Source: Burkholderiaceae bacterium (lineage in GTDB: Bacteria; Pseudomonadota; Gammaproteobacteria; Burkholderiales; Burkholderiaceae_C). From it: 18,680 nt of DNA. The notes under the pieces were generated by a model. The model saw nothing but the letters and a program-made list of their open reading frames with translations, had not been told where the DNA came from and ran no database searches. The translations under genes and the position numbers were made by a program. Positions 8,398 to 15,332 of the stretch are shown piece by piece (the stretch's first letter is position 1; each line of letters begins with the position of its first letter). The stretch is taken from assembly GCA_031256125.1 (NCBI GenBank), contig JAIRRE010000271.1, positions 1 to 18,680 on the forward strand. The letters run 5' to 3'.

Positions 8398-8410
8398 AAG
8401 GGGAACCCTG

Positions 8411-9319
8411 ATGACCATTCCCGCCCGCGTCAAACTCGTCGAAGTCGGCCCCCGCGACGGGCTGCAAAATGAAAAACAGCCGGTGTCCGCCGCCGTCAAG
8501 ATCGGGTTGATCGAACGCTTACAAGACGCGGGCCTGACGACGATTGAAATCACCAGTTTTGTCAGCCCAAAGTGGGTACCACAAATGGCCGACGCGGCGC
8601 AGGTACTCACCGGTATCCGGCGTAAACCGGGCGTGCGGGTGAGTGTGCTGGTGCCCAATATAAAGGGCTGGGAAGCGATGCTCGCCACTGGCGCGCCGGT
8701 CGATGAAATCGAGGTGTTCGGTTCGGCCAGCGAAGCCTTCAGTCAGAAGAACATCAACTGTTCGATTGCCGAAAGCATGGAGCGCTTCGCGCCCGTGGTG
8801 CAGGCCGCGCGCGCGTGCGGCATCTTTGTTCGCGGTGCCATGAGTTGCACCGTCGGCTGTCCCTACGAAGGCGAGGTGCCGTCGCACAAGGTGGCTTATC
8901 TGGCCGGGCTGATGAAAGGCATAGGCGTGCAGCATGTGGGCGTGGCCGACACCATCGGCGTAGGCACGCCGCGCCAAGTACAGGCAGCCATCGAAGCGGC
9001 GCTGACGCACTATGGCATTGATGACGTATCCGGTCATTTCCACGACACCTACGGGCAAGCGCTAGCCAATACGCTGGCCGCGTTGGAACTGGGCGTGTGG
9101 CAGTTCGACAGCTCCGTGGCGGGCCTGGGCGGCTGCCCCTACGCCAAGGGCGCGACCGGCAATGTGGCGACCGAGGACGTGGTTTATATGCTGCACGGCA
9201 TGGGCATCGACACTGACATCGACCTGGACCGGCTCATCGACACGGGACAGTTCATCAGCGATGCACTGGGGCGCAAAAATGGCTCACGAGTGGCGGTGGC
9301 GATGCTCAACAAGCATTGA
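8411..9319 (+). CDS. liuE: Hydroxymethylglutaryl-CoA lyase
   Basis: This 302-residue TIM-barrel lyase cleaves HMG-CoA to acetoacetate and acetyl-CoA, the last step of leucine breakdown. Family hallmarks are complete: VEVGPRDGLQNE with catalytic Arg15 and metal-binding Asp16, SFVSPKWVPQMAD, a GCPYEGEVP stretch, the metal-binding HFHDTYGQALAN, and the signature loop GLGGCPYAKGATGN with catalytic Cys242. The size matches bacterial HMG-CoA lyases. The ATG at 8411 follows AAGGGGAA (8398-8405), and the gene starts 13 bp after the liuD stop. It is clearly part of the liu operon. Confidence 0.97.
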   Translation: MTIPARVKLVEVGPRDGLQNEKQPVSAAVKIGLIERLQDAGLTTIEITSFVSPKWVPQMADAAQVLTGIRRKPGVRVSVLVPNIKGWEAMLATGAPVDEIEVFGSASEAFSQKNINCSIAESMERFAPVVQAARACGIFVRGAMSCTVGCPYEGEVPSHKVAYLAGLMKGIGVQHVGVADTIGVGTPRQVQAAIEAALTHYGIDDVSGHFHDTYGQALANTLAALELGVWQFDSSVAGLGGCPYAKGATGNVATEDVVYMLHGMGIDTDIDLDRLIDTGQFISDALGRKNGSRVAVAMLNKH

Positions 9320-9364
9320 TCTTTCGCCCGTCCATTCAAAACGTCAACAGCCTCAAGGATAACG

Positions 9365-9850
9365 ATGACCGCCGAATCGACAACGCAGCCCGAAGGCGTG
9401 CGGCGTGTGGCCGCCGCCTTGCGCGACGCGGGTCATCCGCACGCCCCGGTCATGCTGGACGATGCCTGTCACACCGCGCAGCAGGCCGCCGACGCGCTGG
9501 GCGTGCAGTTGGGGCAAATCGCCAAGAGCATCATCTTCCGGCGCAAAAGCGATGACGCGGCGGTGCTGGTCATCACATCAGGCGACCGGCGCGTCAACGA
9601 GAAGAAGGTCGATGCGCTGGTGGGCAAGACGGCGCGCGCCGATGCTGATTTCGTCAAAGCCAAAACCGGCTTCTCGATTGGTGGCGTGTCGCCCTTCGCC
9701 CATGCCAATGCGCCGGTGACGCTGATCGACCGCGAACTGTTCCGCTACGCACTGGTGTGGGCGGCGGCGGGACATCCGCACGCGCTGGTGCAACTGGCGC
9801 CGCAGGACATAGAACGGTTCACCGGCGCGCCGGTGGCTGATGTGACATGA
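9365..9850 (+). CDS. YbaK/ProX-type aminoacyl-tRNA deacylase domain protein
   Basis: This 161-residue stand-alone YbaK-fold protein belongs to the family that hydrolyses mischarged tRNAs, such as Cys-tRNA(Pro) for E. coli YbaK. Visible hallmarks are the conserved Lys54 in QIAKSIIFR, VNEKKVDAL (77-85), and the TGFSIGGVSPFAH loop (101-113), which lines the active site in the family. The tRNA substrate cannot be assigned, so no gene symbol is given. AAGGA at 9354-9358 supports the ATG at 9365. It lies 45 bp after liuE on the same strand and abuts the next gene. Co-transcription with liu is likely from spacing, but no metabolic link to leucine breakdown is obvious. Confidence 0.86.
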   Translation: MTAESTTQPEGVRRVAAALRDAGHPHAPVMLDDACHTAQQAADALGVQLGQIAKSIIFRRKSDDAAVLVITSGDRRVNEKKVDALVGKTARADADFVKAKTGFSIGGVSPFAHANAPVTLIDRELFRYALVWAAAGHPHALVQLAPQDIERFTGAPVADVT

Positions 9851-9864
9851 AAACAGGAAACGCC

Positions 9865-10509
9865 ATGAAGCAAATCACTTTCTACCTCGATTTCATTTCA
9901 CCCTATGCCTGTCTCGCTTTCGAGCATTTGCCGCGCGCGCTGGAGGGGGTGAGCTACGGCGTGCATTACCGTCCGCTGTTGCTGGGTGCGCTGTTCAAAC
10001 ACCACGACAATACGCCGCCGCCGCAGGTGCCGTCCAAACACCAATGGATCGGCCGCCATGTGCTGTGGCTGGGTCACACCCATGGCATTCCGATTGAAAT
10101 GCCCGCTTCGCACCCCTACAACCCGCTACCCCATCTGCGGCTGGCGCTGGCAACTTCCCACGATGGCGACATCAGCCGCGACGTGGCCGAAACGATCTTC
10201 CGCGCCGTCTGGCGCGGCGGCGGCGAAGCGATTGATCCGCAGCGGCTGGCGACGCTGGAACAACGCTTGCCGTGTGTGCACGAGGCTAATGGCGATGCTG
10301 TGAAAGCGCAATTGAAGGCCAACACCGACGCGGCCATTGCCGCCGGCGTGTTCGGCGTGCCCACGTTCGAGGTCGAAGGGCGCCTGTTCTGGGGCTTTGA
10401 CAGCCTGCCGATGCTGCGCGCCTGCCTGGAAGGCGATGCGTGGTTCAGCGGCCCGGACTGGGACGCCGCGCCTCGGCGACTTGCGGCGCTGCGGCGTCCG
10501 ATTGACTGA
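9865..10509 (+). CDS. 2-hydroxychromene-2-carboxylate isomerase-like protein (DsbA/kappa-GST family)
   Basis: This 214-residue thioredoxin-fold protein starts MKQITFYLDFISPYACLAF, where Ser12 is the family's catalytic Ser at the glutathione site. Near the C-terminus it has GVFGVPTFEVEGRLFWGFDSLPML, the usual cis-Pro region and the end of the fold. Members isomerise 2-hydroxychromene-2-carboxylate in naphthalene breakdown (NahD) or act as kappa-class glutathione transferases. No other aromatic-degradation genes are visible, so the substrate is unknown. I prefer the ATG at 9865, which follows AGGAAA 5 bases upstream (9854-9859). An ATG at 9847 in the same frame would add 6 residues and overlap the YbaK-type gene by ATGA. 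The stop is at 10507-10509, immediately before the hsdM remnant. Confidence 0.87.
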   Translation: MKQITFYLDFISPYACLAFEHLPRALEGVSYGVHYRPLLLGALFKHHDNTPPPQVPSKHQWIGRHVLWLGHTHGIPIEMPASHPYNPLPHLRLALATSHDGDISRDVAETIFRAVWRGGGEAIDPQRLATLEQRLPCVHEANGDAVKAQLKANTDAAIAAGVFGVPTFEVEGRLFWGFDSLPMLRACLEGDAWFSGPDWDAAPRRLAALRRPID

Positions 10510-10791
10510 AAGTCCGCACTGCTGGACGTCATCGGCGATCTGAACCTCGGCGCGTACACCGAACACACCATCGACACCTTCGGCGGCGCCTACGAATACC
10601 TGATGCGGATGTATGTCCCCCGCCGACAAATCCGGCGGCGAGTTCTATACCCCGCAGGGGGTGTCGGAACTGCTCACCGACATTGCCGTGGTTAACAAGA
10701 CCGAGGTTAACAAGGTATCCGACCTCGCCAGCGGTTCCGGTTTGCTGCTGCTCAAGTTCGCCAAGGTGCTGGGGCAGGACAAGGTGCGCCA
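10510..10791 (+). pseudogene. hsdM: Type I restriction-modification DNA methylase (HsdM) fragment, frameshifted and truncated
   Basis: From about 10513, frame 1 encodes LLDVIGDLNLGAYTEHTID..GGAYEYLMRMY, a clear HsdM stretch. Near 10609-10613, at GTCCCCC, the match moves to frame 2 and continues as KSGGEFYTPQGVSELL, KTEVNKV, and DLASGSGLLLLKFAK. The last is the S-adenosylmethionine motif I (normally DPACGSG), here with Pro to Leu and Cys to Ser changes. The match stops at VRQG, where the IS-derived sequence begins. There is no start codon, no NPPF catalytic motif, and no hsdS or hsdR nearby. This is a dead internal piece of about 90 codons. The 5' break lies exactly after the isomerase stop codon, so a past rearrangement is likely. 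It cannot methylate DNA. Confidence 0.88.
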
Positions 10792-11405
10792 GGGTCTGTC
10801 ATCAAATAAGCCAAATGACAACAGCAGCCCAGTGAATTGCCCCAAAGAAAGCAGCAGCGCTCTTGTCGTAACGCGTGGCTATGGCTCGGTATTGCTTGAG
10901 GCGCGCAAAGAAATTCTCGATCAAATGGCGCGTCTTATGCAGATATTTGTCGTACTGGCGCTGCACCCTGCGTGTGCTGATGCTGGGTATGACTACCGCT
11001 TTGCCTGAGTTCAGTAGTGGCTGCACTACCCGCTGCTGCACGTCATAGCCCTTGTCGGCTATGACCGTCTGTGCTTGAGTGTCCTTGAGTAAAGCATCGG
11101 CGCCCTCCATATCCGAAGCTTGCCCTGATTCGTTGCCCGCATCCTCGGCCAAGGGGGCAAAGACACGCTGCCATACGCCACGGCGGCCCCAGCGCATGTG
11201 GCGCAGGTGCAGGCCCCGGAAGTCACCAAAGCGCTCGGGCAGGTCACGCCAAGGGATGCCGGCCCAATAACGATAGAGCACGGCATCGACAAACAGGTGG
11301 GTGTTCTTGGCTGGAGCGCCCACGTGTGTCCAGCCCTACCGGGCAAAATATTTTTAATGTGCTCCCATTGAGCATTGGTCAGATGCATAGCGGTGTGTCA
11401 CGCCC
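10792..11405 (-). mobile_element. Decayed IS5-family insertion sequence remnant
   Basis: The element is defined by a minus-strand IS5-family transposase pseudogene. The + strand left edge is placed where the hsdM match ends and GGGTCTGTCATC begins. The right edge is placed at 11405, where the inward-reading complement starts GGGCGTGACACA. The two ends match at only about seven of twelve positions, so they are at best degraded terminal inverted repeats and both edges are approximate. I saw no convincing target-site duplication. About 614 bp remain, shorter than usual for this family because of an internal deletion. hsdM does not resume on the other side, so flanking DNA was also lost. The element is immobile on its own. 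Confidence 0.75.
10802..11388 (-). pseudogene. IS5-family DDE transposase pseudogene (frameshift plus internal deletion)
   Basis: Reading leftwards from ATG at 11388, MHLTNAQWEHIKNILPGRAGH is the normal N-terminus. The frame then breaks near 11323-11330, where an extra AC (CACACGTG instead of CACGTG) shifts it. The match continues as GAPAKNTHLFVDAVLYRYWAG, PWRDLPERFG and FAPLAEDAGNE. At about 11127-11133 it jumps straight to SGQASDMEGADALL. Compared with full-length relatives, roughly 60 residues are missing, including the first catalytic Asp (in the usual MxDxT...RxHQH segment). The second Asp (VIADKGYD) and the Glu (HLIENFFARLKQYR) are present. The stop is the TGA at 10804-10802. This protein cannot catalyse transposition. 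Confidence 0.88.
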
Positions 11406-11425
11406 TTTACCGTCAACCGGTAAAG
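11405..11425. promoter_or_regulatory. Perfect 8-5-8 inverted repeat just upstream of the ClC gene
   Basis: CTTTACCG (11405-11412) and CGGTAAAG (11418-11425) are perfect inverted copies around TCAAC. The repeat lies between the IS remnant and the ATG at 11434. It could be a regulator site, an mRNA hairpin near the start codon, or a leftover of the IS end. There is no T-run, so it is not an intrinsic terminator. No clear Shine-Dalgarno sequence lies between the repeat and the ATG. Confidence 0.35.
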
Positions 11426-11433
11426 TTACGGTC

Positions 11434-12939
11434 ATGACCGGTTCCGAATCTTCCTCTTCCGACCCCGATGCCGCGCCGGACAGCGGCGCGCAACCCGTGC
11501 GCCGCCGCGTCGACCCAGACTTTTACCGCGAACTCAAGGGCCAGGTGTTCGATGGCTGGCGCTGGCTGGACCGCGTCATTGTGCTGGCTTGCGCCGCCAT
11601 TGCGGGCGGAGTGGTGGTGCTGTTCACGCTGATGAGCGATGCCGGTTTCGGCCTGTTTGGCGCGCTGACGGCACACGCGCCGTGGCTGCCGCTGATCTGG
11701 ACGCCATTGGCTACCGCGGGCATCGTGTGGCTCACGCGCCACTATGCGCCGCTTTCGACCGGATCGGGTATTCCGCAGGTGATCGCGGCGCAAGACCCGG
11801 CGCTGGACGCCGACGGGCTGCGCTGGTTCGTTTCGCTCAAGCTGACCATTGCCAAGCTGCTGCTGGGAACGGCCAGTTTCGTGGCGGGCTTGTCGGTTGG
11901 TAAGGAAGGCCCTTCGGTGCAAATCGCCGCGGGCGTGCTGCTGCACAGCCAGCGTTGGCTCTCCGCGCGCAGCGTCTCGCCACATGCCTTGCTGGTAGCC
12001 GGTGGCGCAGCGGGTATCGCGGCGGCTTTCAATGCGCCGCTGGCCGGCGTGGTGTTCGCGTTCGAGGAACTCTCGCACCACATGGAAGCGCGCTACAGCG
12101 GGATAGTGATCGCGGCCATTGTGCTGGCTGGCCTGATAGGGGTTTCGGCCTTTGGCGACAAGGCCTATTTCGGAACCATTCACGCGCTGCCGCCGGGCTG
12201 GCCTTTGCTGCTGCCGGGCCTGACGGTGACGGTGGTCACCGGCTTGCTGGGCGGTCTGTTTGCCAAGCTGATGATCGTTACCCTCACCACCGGCGCGGTG
12301 CGCGGCCTGCAATCGCGCTGGACCGCGCCGCTGCGACGGCTGGCCTACTGGCGGCGCCGCTGGCCGGTACTCTTTGCGGCGGCGCTGGGTTTGGTAATCG
12401 CCGTGATCGGCTTGGCGACCGAGGGGACGACCTTTGGTTCCGGCGTTGCGGCGACGACCCGCCTGCTGCATAGCGAAACCCCGCCCGCCGCGCTGGCGTT
12501 CGGCCCGCTCAAATTTCTGACCACCTGGCTGACGGCCTGGAGCGGCGTACCGGGGGGCATCTTCGCGCCCTCGCTATCGGTGGGCGCGGGCATCGGTTAC
12601 GACATCGCCCGGCTGTGGAGCGACGGCGGCAACACGGCGCTGATTGCCATTGGCATGGCCGGCTTTCTGGCCGCGGTCACGCAAGCGCCGATCACATCTT
12701 TTTTGATCGTGATGGAAATGATCGACGGCCGCCCGCTGGTGCTTTCGCTGATGGCGGTGGCGATGGTCGCGGCGGCCATCTCGCGCATGATTAGCCGCCC
12801 ACTCTATGCCACGCTGGCGGCCAACATGCTGGCGCAGTTCAAGACCCGCCACGTGTGGGTGGATCTGTCTGCTCCCCCGGCTGCGGCTGCCGCTGACGCG
12901 AGCGCGGCAACGGCACCACCTGCGGCCAAGCCAGAATGA
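11434..12939 (+). CDS. clcA: ClC-family chloride channel/antiporter (H+/Cl- exchange type)
   Basis: This 501-residue multi-pass membrane protein has the three ClC ion-binding motifs: GSGIPQV (110-116), GKEGPSVQ with gating Glu158, and GVPGGIFAPSLSVGAGIG. The proton-path pair Glu211/Glu212 in AFEELSHH aligns with the E. coli ClC-ec1 EE pair, and the Tyr in SRPLYATL corresponds to Tyr445. These residues point to a proton-coupled chloride exchanger in the inner membrane rather than a channel. There is no C-terminal CBS domain. The frame is open back to 11326, but that part is antisense to the transposase, so I start at ATG 11434 (residues MTGSESSSSD). The ribosome-binding site is weak and the start is uncertain; ATG 11383 is another option. 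The last 101 bp overlap the convergent MFS gene. Confidence 0.9.
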   Translation: MTGSESSSSDPDAAPDSGAQPVRRRVDPDFYRELKGQVFDGWRWLDRVIVLACAAIAGGVVVLFTLMSDAGFGLFGALTAHAPWLPLIWTPLATAGIVWLTRHYAPLSTGSGIPQVIAAQDPALDADGLRWFVSLKLTIAKLLLGTASFVAGLSVGKEGPSVQIAAGVLLHSQRWLSARSVSPHALLVAGGAAGIAAAFNAPLAGVVFAFEELSHHMEARYSGIVIAAIVLAGLIGVSAFGDKAYFGTIHALPPGWPLLLPGLTVTVVTGLLGGLFAKLMIVTLTTGAVRGLQSRWTAPLRRLAYWRRRWPVLFAAALGLVIAVIGLATEGTTFGSGVAATTRLLHSETPPAALAFGPLKFLTTWLTAWSGVPGGIFAPSLSVGAGIGYDIARLWSDGGNTALIAIGMAGFLAAVTQAPITSFLIVMEMIDGRPLVLSLMAVAMVAAAISRMISRPLYATLAANMLAQFKTRHVWVDLSAPPAAAAADASAATAPPAAKPE

Positions 12940-14152
12940 GCCACAGCGCCGCCAGCGCCGTGGTGACTTCGAACACCGCCGCCGGGCCGGCATATTTAAA
13001 CAGCAGGCCGCCGAGCGCGCCGCCCGCGAACAGCCCCAGCGCCTGCAAGGTGTTGTAGATACCCAGCGCCGCGCCGCGCGCGTGCGCGGGCGCCAGGCGC
13101 GAGACCAGGCTGGGTTGCGTCGCTTCCAGCACGTTGAAGGCGACAAAGAAAAAGAACAGCACGATGCCGATAGTCCACGCACCCGGCCATTGCGGCGCCA
13201 GCCGCCACAACGCTAGTTGCACCAGCAGCAGCAGCGCGATACCGCCGCGCAGCACCGCGCGCAGATGCCCGCCGCGTTCCATGCCGAAAATCACCACCAG
13301 CATAATGAACGAAAGCAACACCGCCGGCAAATAAACGTGCCAGTGCTGCGCAATCGGCAGCCCGGCGTGCGCCAACAGGCCCGGCACCACGCCCCACATC
13401 GACATTTGCGCCATGTGCAGCGCAAACACCCCCAGGTAAAGCCGCCACAGGTGCGAATGCGCCCACACGTCGGCGATGCGCCCGCGCGACTCGCCGACGG
13501 CATGGCCACGAGGCTCCGGCGGCGTCACCCACACCACCACCACGATACCGAGCAGCGCCAGCAGCGCCGTCAGCGTGAATAGCCCGGACAGCCCTCCCAA
13601 CAAGTTGTCGAGCGTGGGCGCAACCATCAACGACAGAGCAAATATCAGCCCGATGCTCGCGCCGACCATTGCCATGCCCTTGGTGCGCACCTCGTCGCGC
13701 GTCAGATCGGCCAGCAGCGCCGTCACCGCCGCCGAAATCGCCCCCGCGCCTTGCAACGCGCGCCCGGCGATCAGGCCGACTATCGACCCCGCGCAGGCCG
13801 CCAGCACGCTGCCCGCCCCGAACACGATCAGACCGAGCACGATCACGCGCTTGCGCCCATAACGGTCGCTGGCCAGCCCAAGCGGAATTTGCAGCATCGC
13901 CTGCGTCAGGCCGTAAATGCCCATCGCCAGCCGGGTCATGAACGGATCGTGCCCGCCCGGCAAATGCGCCGCTTCCAGCGCGAACACCGGCAGCACCAGA
14001 AACAGCCCCAGCATCCGCAGCGAGAAAATTGTTGCCAGCGAAAAACTGGCGCGACGCTCCAGACCCGTCATGCGAAACGCCGAATGCGCCGAGGGCAATT
14101 CGGCAGGCGTGGCGGGGGATGTGGAAGAAGAAAAATCAGCGGATGAAGACAT
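12839..14152 (-). CDS. MFS transporter, YajR-like
   Basis: This 437-residue protein of the major facilitator superfamily has about 12 membrane segments. After a Ser/Thr-rich N-terminus it has LRMLGLFLVLPVFALEA and a typical motif A between helices 2 and 3, GLASDRYGRKRVI. Helix 5 region residues GRALQGAGAISAAVTALLADLTRDEVR resemble E. coli YajR and drug-efflux relatives. YajR itself has an extra C-terminal ferredoxin-like domain that is absent here. The substrate is unknown. The 3' end runs 101 bp into the convergent ClC gene, so the last ~33 residues (polar, Pro/Arg/Gln-rich) are encoded antisense to it. The start at 14152 has only a weak GGTGGA upstream; Met28 (MTGLERR) is an alternative start. 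Confidence 0.87.
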   Translation of the reverse strand: MSSSADFSSSTSPATPAELPSAHSAFRMTGLERRASFSLATIFSLRMLGLFLVLPVFALEAAHLPGGHDPFMTRLAMGIYGLTQAMLQIPLGLASDRYGRKRVIVLGLIVFGAGSVLAACAGSIVGLIAGRALQGAGAISAAVTALLADLTRDEVRTKGMAMVGASIGLIFALSLMVAPTLDNLLGGLSGLFTLTALLALLGIVVVVWVTPPEPRGHAVGESRGRIADVWAHSHLWRLYLGVFALHMAQMSMWGVVPGLLAHAGLPIAQHWHVYLPAVLLSFIMLVVIFGMERGGHLRAVLRGGIALLLLVQLALWRLAPQWPGAWTIGIVLFFFFVAFNVLEATQPSLVSRLAPAHARGAALGIYNTLQALGLFAGGALGGLLFKYAGPAAVFEVTTALAALWLILAWPQVVPLPRSRQRQPQPGEQTDPPTRGGS

Positions 14153-14292
14153 ACGGATGCGTATTGTCCACCGATCCGAAAAACAAACCGCTATTCAAGC
14201 TCAATCGTCACTCCGCACGCTGGCGCTCGCCAATTTGAAGCGCTGGTGTGCAGTCATTGTGCAAAATTTCGTCAATATGATGTTAAAAAGAT

Positions 14293-14327
14293 TCATTTTC
14301 GGGAAATAAATACGTTACAATTTGTAA
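14293..14327 (+). promoter_or_regulatory. Candidate sigma-70 promoter overlapping a TTACAA-T-TTGTAA palindrome, upstream of the lipoprotein gene
   Basis: TACAAT (14316-14321) matches the -10 consensus at 5 of 6 positions. TTCATT (14293-14298) is a weak -35 element (3 of 6) with 17-bp spacing. The -10 lies inside a perfect 6-1-6 palindrome, TTACAA-T-TTGTAA (14315-14327), which could let a repressor block it. The 243-bp divergent gap (14153-14395) is AT-richer than its surroundings. Transcription would give a 5' leader of about 65 bases before ATG 14396. Confidence 0.45.
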
Positions 14328-14395
14328 TGACAGCTCCTGAATCTTAGATGACTATCGGAGTTGCAAATCCTTACATTTAAATCGGGACATCGACC

Positions 14396-15229
14396 ATGAA
14401 AACACGACTTCTCATTATTTCGGCCGCTTCGGTTCTCATGCTGCAAGCCTGTGGCGGTGGCGGTGGCGACAACTCCAGCAATCCTCTGCCCAGTAACACC
14501 ACTACTCCACCCGGTAACACCGCCACTCCACCCACGGGCGGAAACGGGGCCGATCAAGGTAGCGTCAGCGCGTCTTTCGTGCCGAGCAATACTTCCCGCT
14601 ACATTCTCTTGAACCCCTTGGGCCAAACATCAGGAGCGCTCACCAGCAACCAACAAGCCGCCGACGGCGCGATAACCGCGCTCAACAGCAACCAGCTTTC
14701 GGGAACCTATGCCATCCAGGACATCGCTGGCGATGCCAGTTTTGCCATCGGGCGCTGGGTACAAGGCACTGTTACGACATCGACCGGCGCGGATACTCTC
14801 ACGGGCACTGACGGGCGCGCATACCACTACATCGCATATCAGGCGCTGAGTGCATTCCCAAGCAACTCATTGCACTGCGTGGGCGGTAGCTTCACCACGC
14901 CGACCTACACCAGTGGCGGTAGCAAGGCCGCTCTGACGGGAGCGGCTACCGGCACGGCAGACATTTCTTTCAGCGGCGGCCAGGGAGCACTCACTGGCTC
15001 TGTCACGGTTAACGCCAACGGTGAAACAGCGACCCAGGCTTTGCCAAGCACGCTGTCCTCGCCTTCCTCAATGAGCCTAACTGGCTTGGGTACCAACATC
15101 CCCTACACTGGTGCGCAACTGGCGGACGCGGGCAATGGCGCTTATGCGTTGGCCGTTCAGTTCGCAGCCGTGACCCCGAGCGGGGCGCGCTACATCGGCG
15201 TGGGCCGCTTGAGCTGCACGAGTAACTAA
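14396..15229 (+). CDS. Putative outer-membrane lipoprotein of unknown function
   Basis: This 277-residue protein has a clean lipoprotein signal: MKTR, a hydrophobic stretch, and the lipobox LQAC with lipidated Cys19. The following residue is Gly, not Asp, so sorting to the outer membrane is likely. A poly-Gly run and a Thr/Pro/Asn-rich linker (about 20-55) lead to a Ser/Thr/Gly-rich, probably beta-rich domain. That domain contains two Cys, 161 and 274, which could form a disulfide. I do not recognise the family. It is monocistronic, with its own candidate promoter and a strong terminator 42 bp after the stop. Composition and codon use appear less GC-biased than in the flanking metabolic genes, which might mean later acquisition. 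The weak Shine-Dalgarno sequence (GGGA at about 14386) makes the start slightly uncertain, but the signal peptide supports it. Confidence 0.78.
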   Translation: MKTRLLIISAASVLMLQACGGGGGDNSSNPLPSNTTTPPGNTATPPTGGNGADQGSVSASFVPSNTSRYILLNPLGQTSGALTSNQQAADGAITALNSNQLSGTYAIQDIAGDASFAIGRWVQGTVTTSTGADTLTGTDGRAYHYIAYQALSAFPSNSLHCVGGSFTTPTYTSGGSKAALTGAATGTADISFSGGQGALTGSVTVNANGETATQALPSTLSSPSSMSLTGLGTNIPYTGAQLADAGNGAYALAVQFAAVTPSGARYIGVGRLSCTSN

Positions 15230-15270
15230 TGGTGCGGATGCAATCCAGTCACTGAATCTGATGGAACCAG

Positions 15271-15298
15271 GAGCGGGCTTGCAGCCCGCTCTTTTTTT
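15271..15298 (+). terminator. Intrinsic terminator after the lipoprotein gene
   Basis: GAGCGGGCT (15271-15279) pairs perfectly with AGCCCGCTC (15283-15291) around a TGC loop and is followed by seven T (15292-15298). It is a strong rho-independent terminator for the + strand. It has no T-run on the other strand, so it should not stop the liv operon coming from the right. An imperfect hairpin at 15301-15328 lies between it and the livF stop but lacks a T-run on either strand. Confidence 0.92.
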
Positions 15299-15332
15299 GA
15301 GGTGCCACACAAGTTTTTGTGGCCACCTGCCC

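Noticed and set aside
7132..8688. Minus-strand open frame (518 codons) opposite liuD and liuE
   Set aside because: It is a shadow of conserved biotin carboxylase, biotinyl and HMG-CoA lyase coding sequence; no domain is recognisable.
11320..11332. Programmed ribosomal frameshift in the IS5 transposase
   Set aside because: The shift lies after only about 21 codons at an AC duplication without a slippery run, and the gene also has a deletion, so decay is the better explanation.
11413..12471. Minus-strand open frame (352 codons) opposite clcA
   Set aside because: It encodes an Arg/Gln/Gly-rich product with no motif and lies wholly antisense to conserved ClC motifs.
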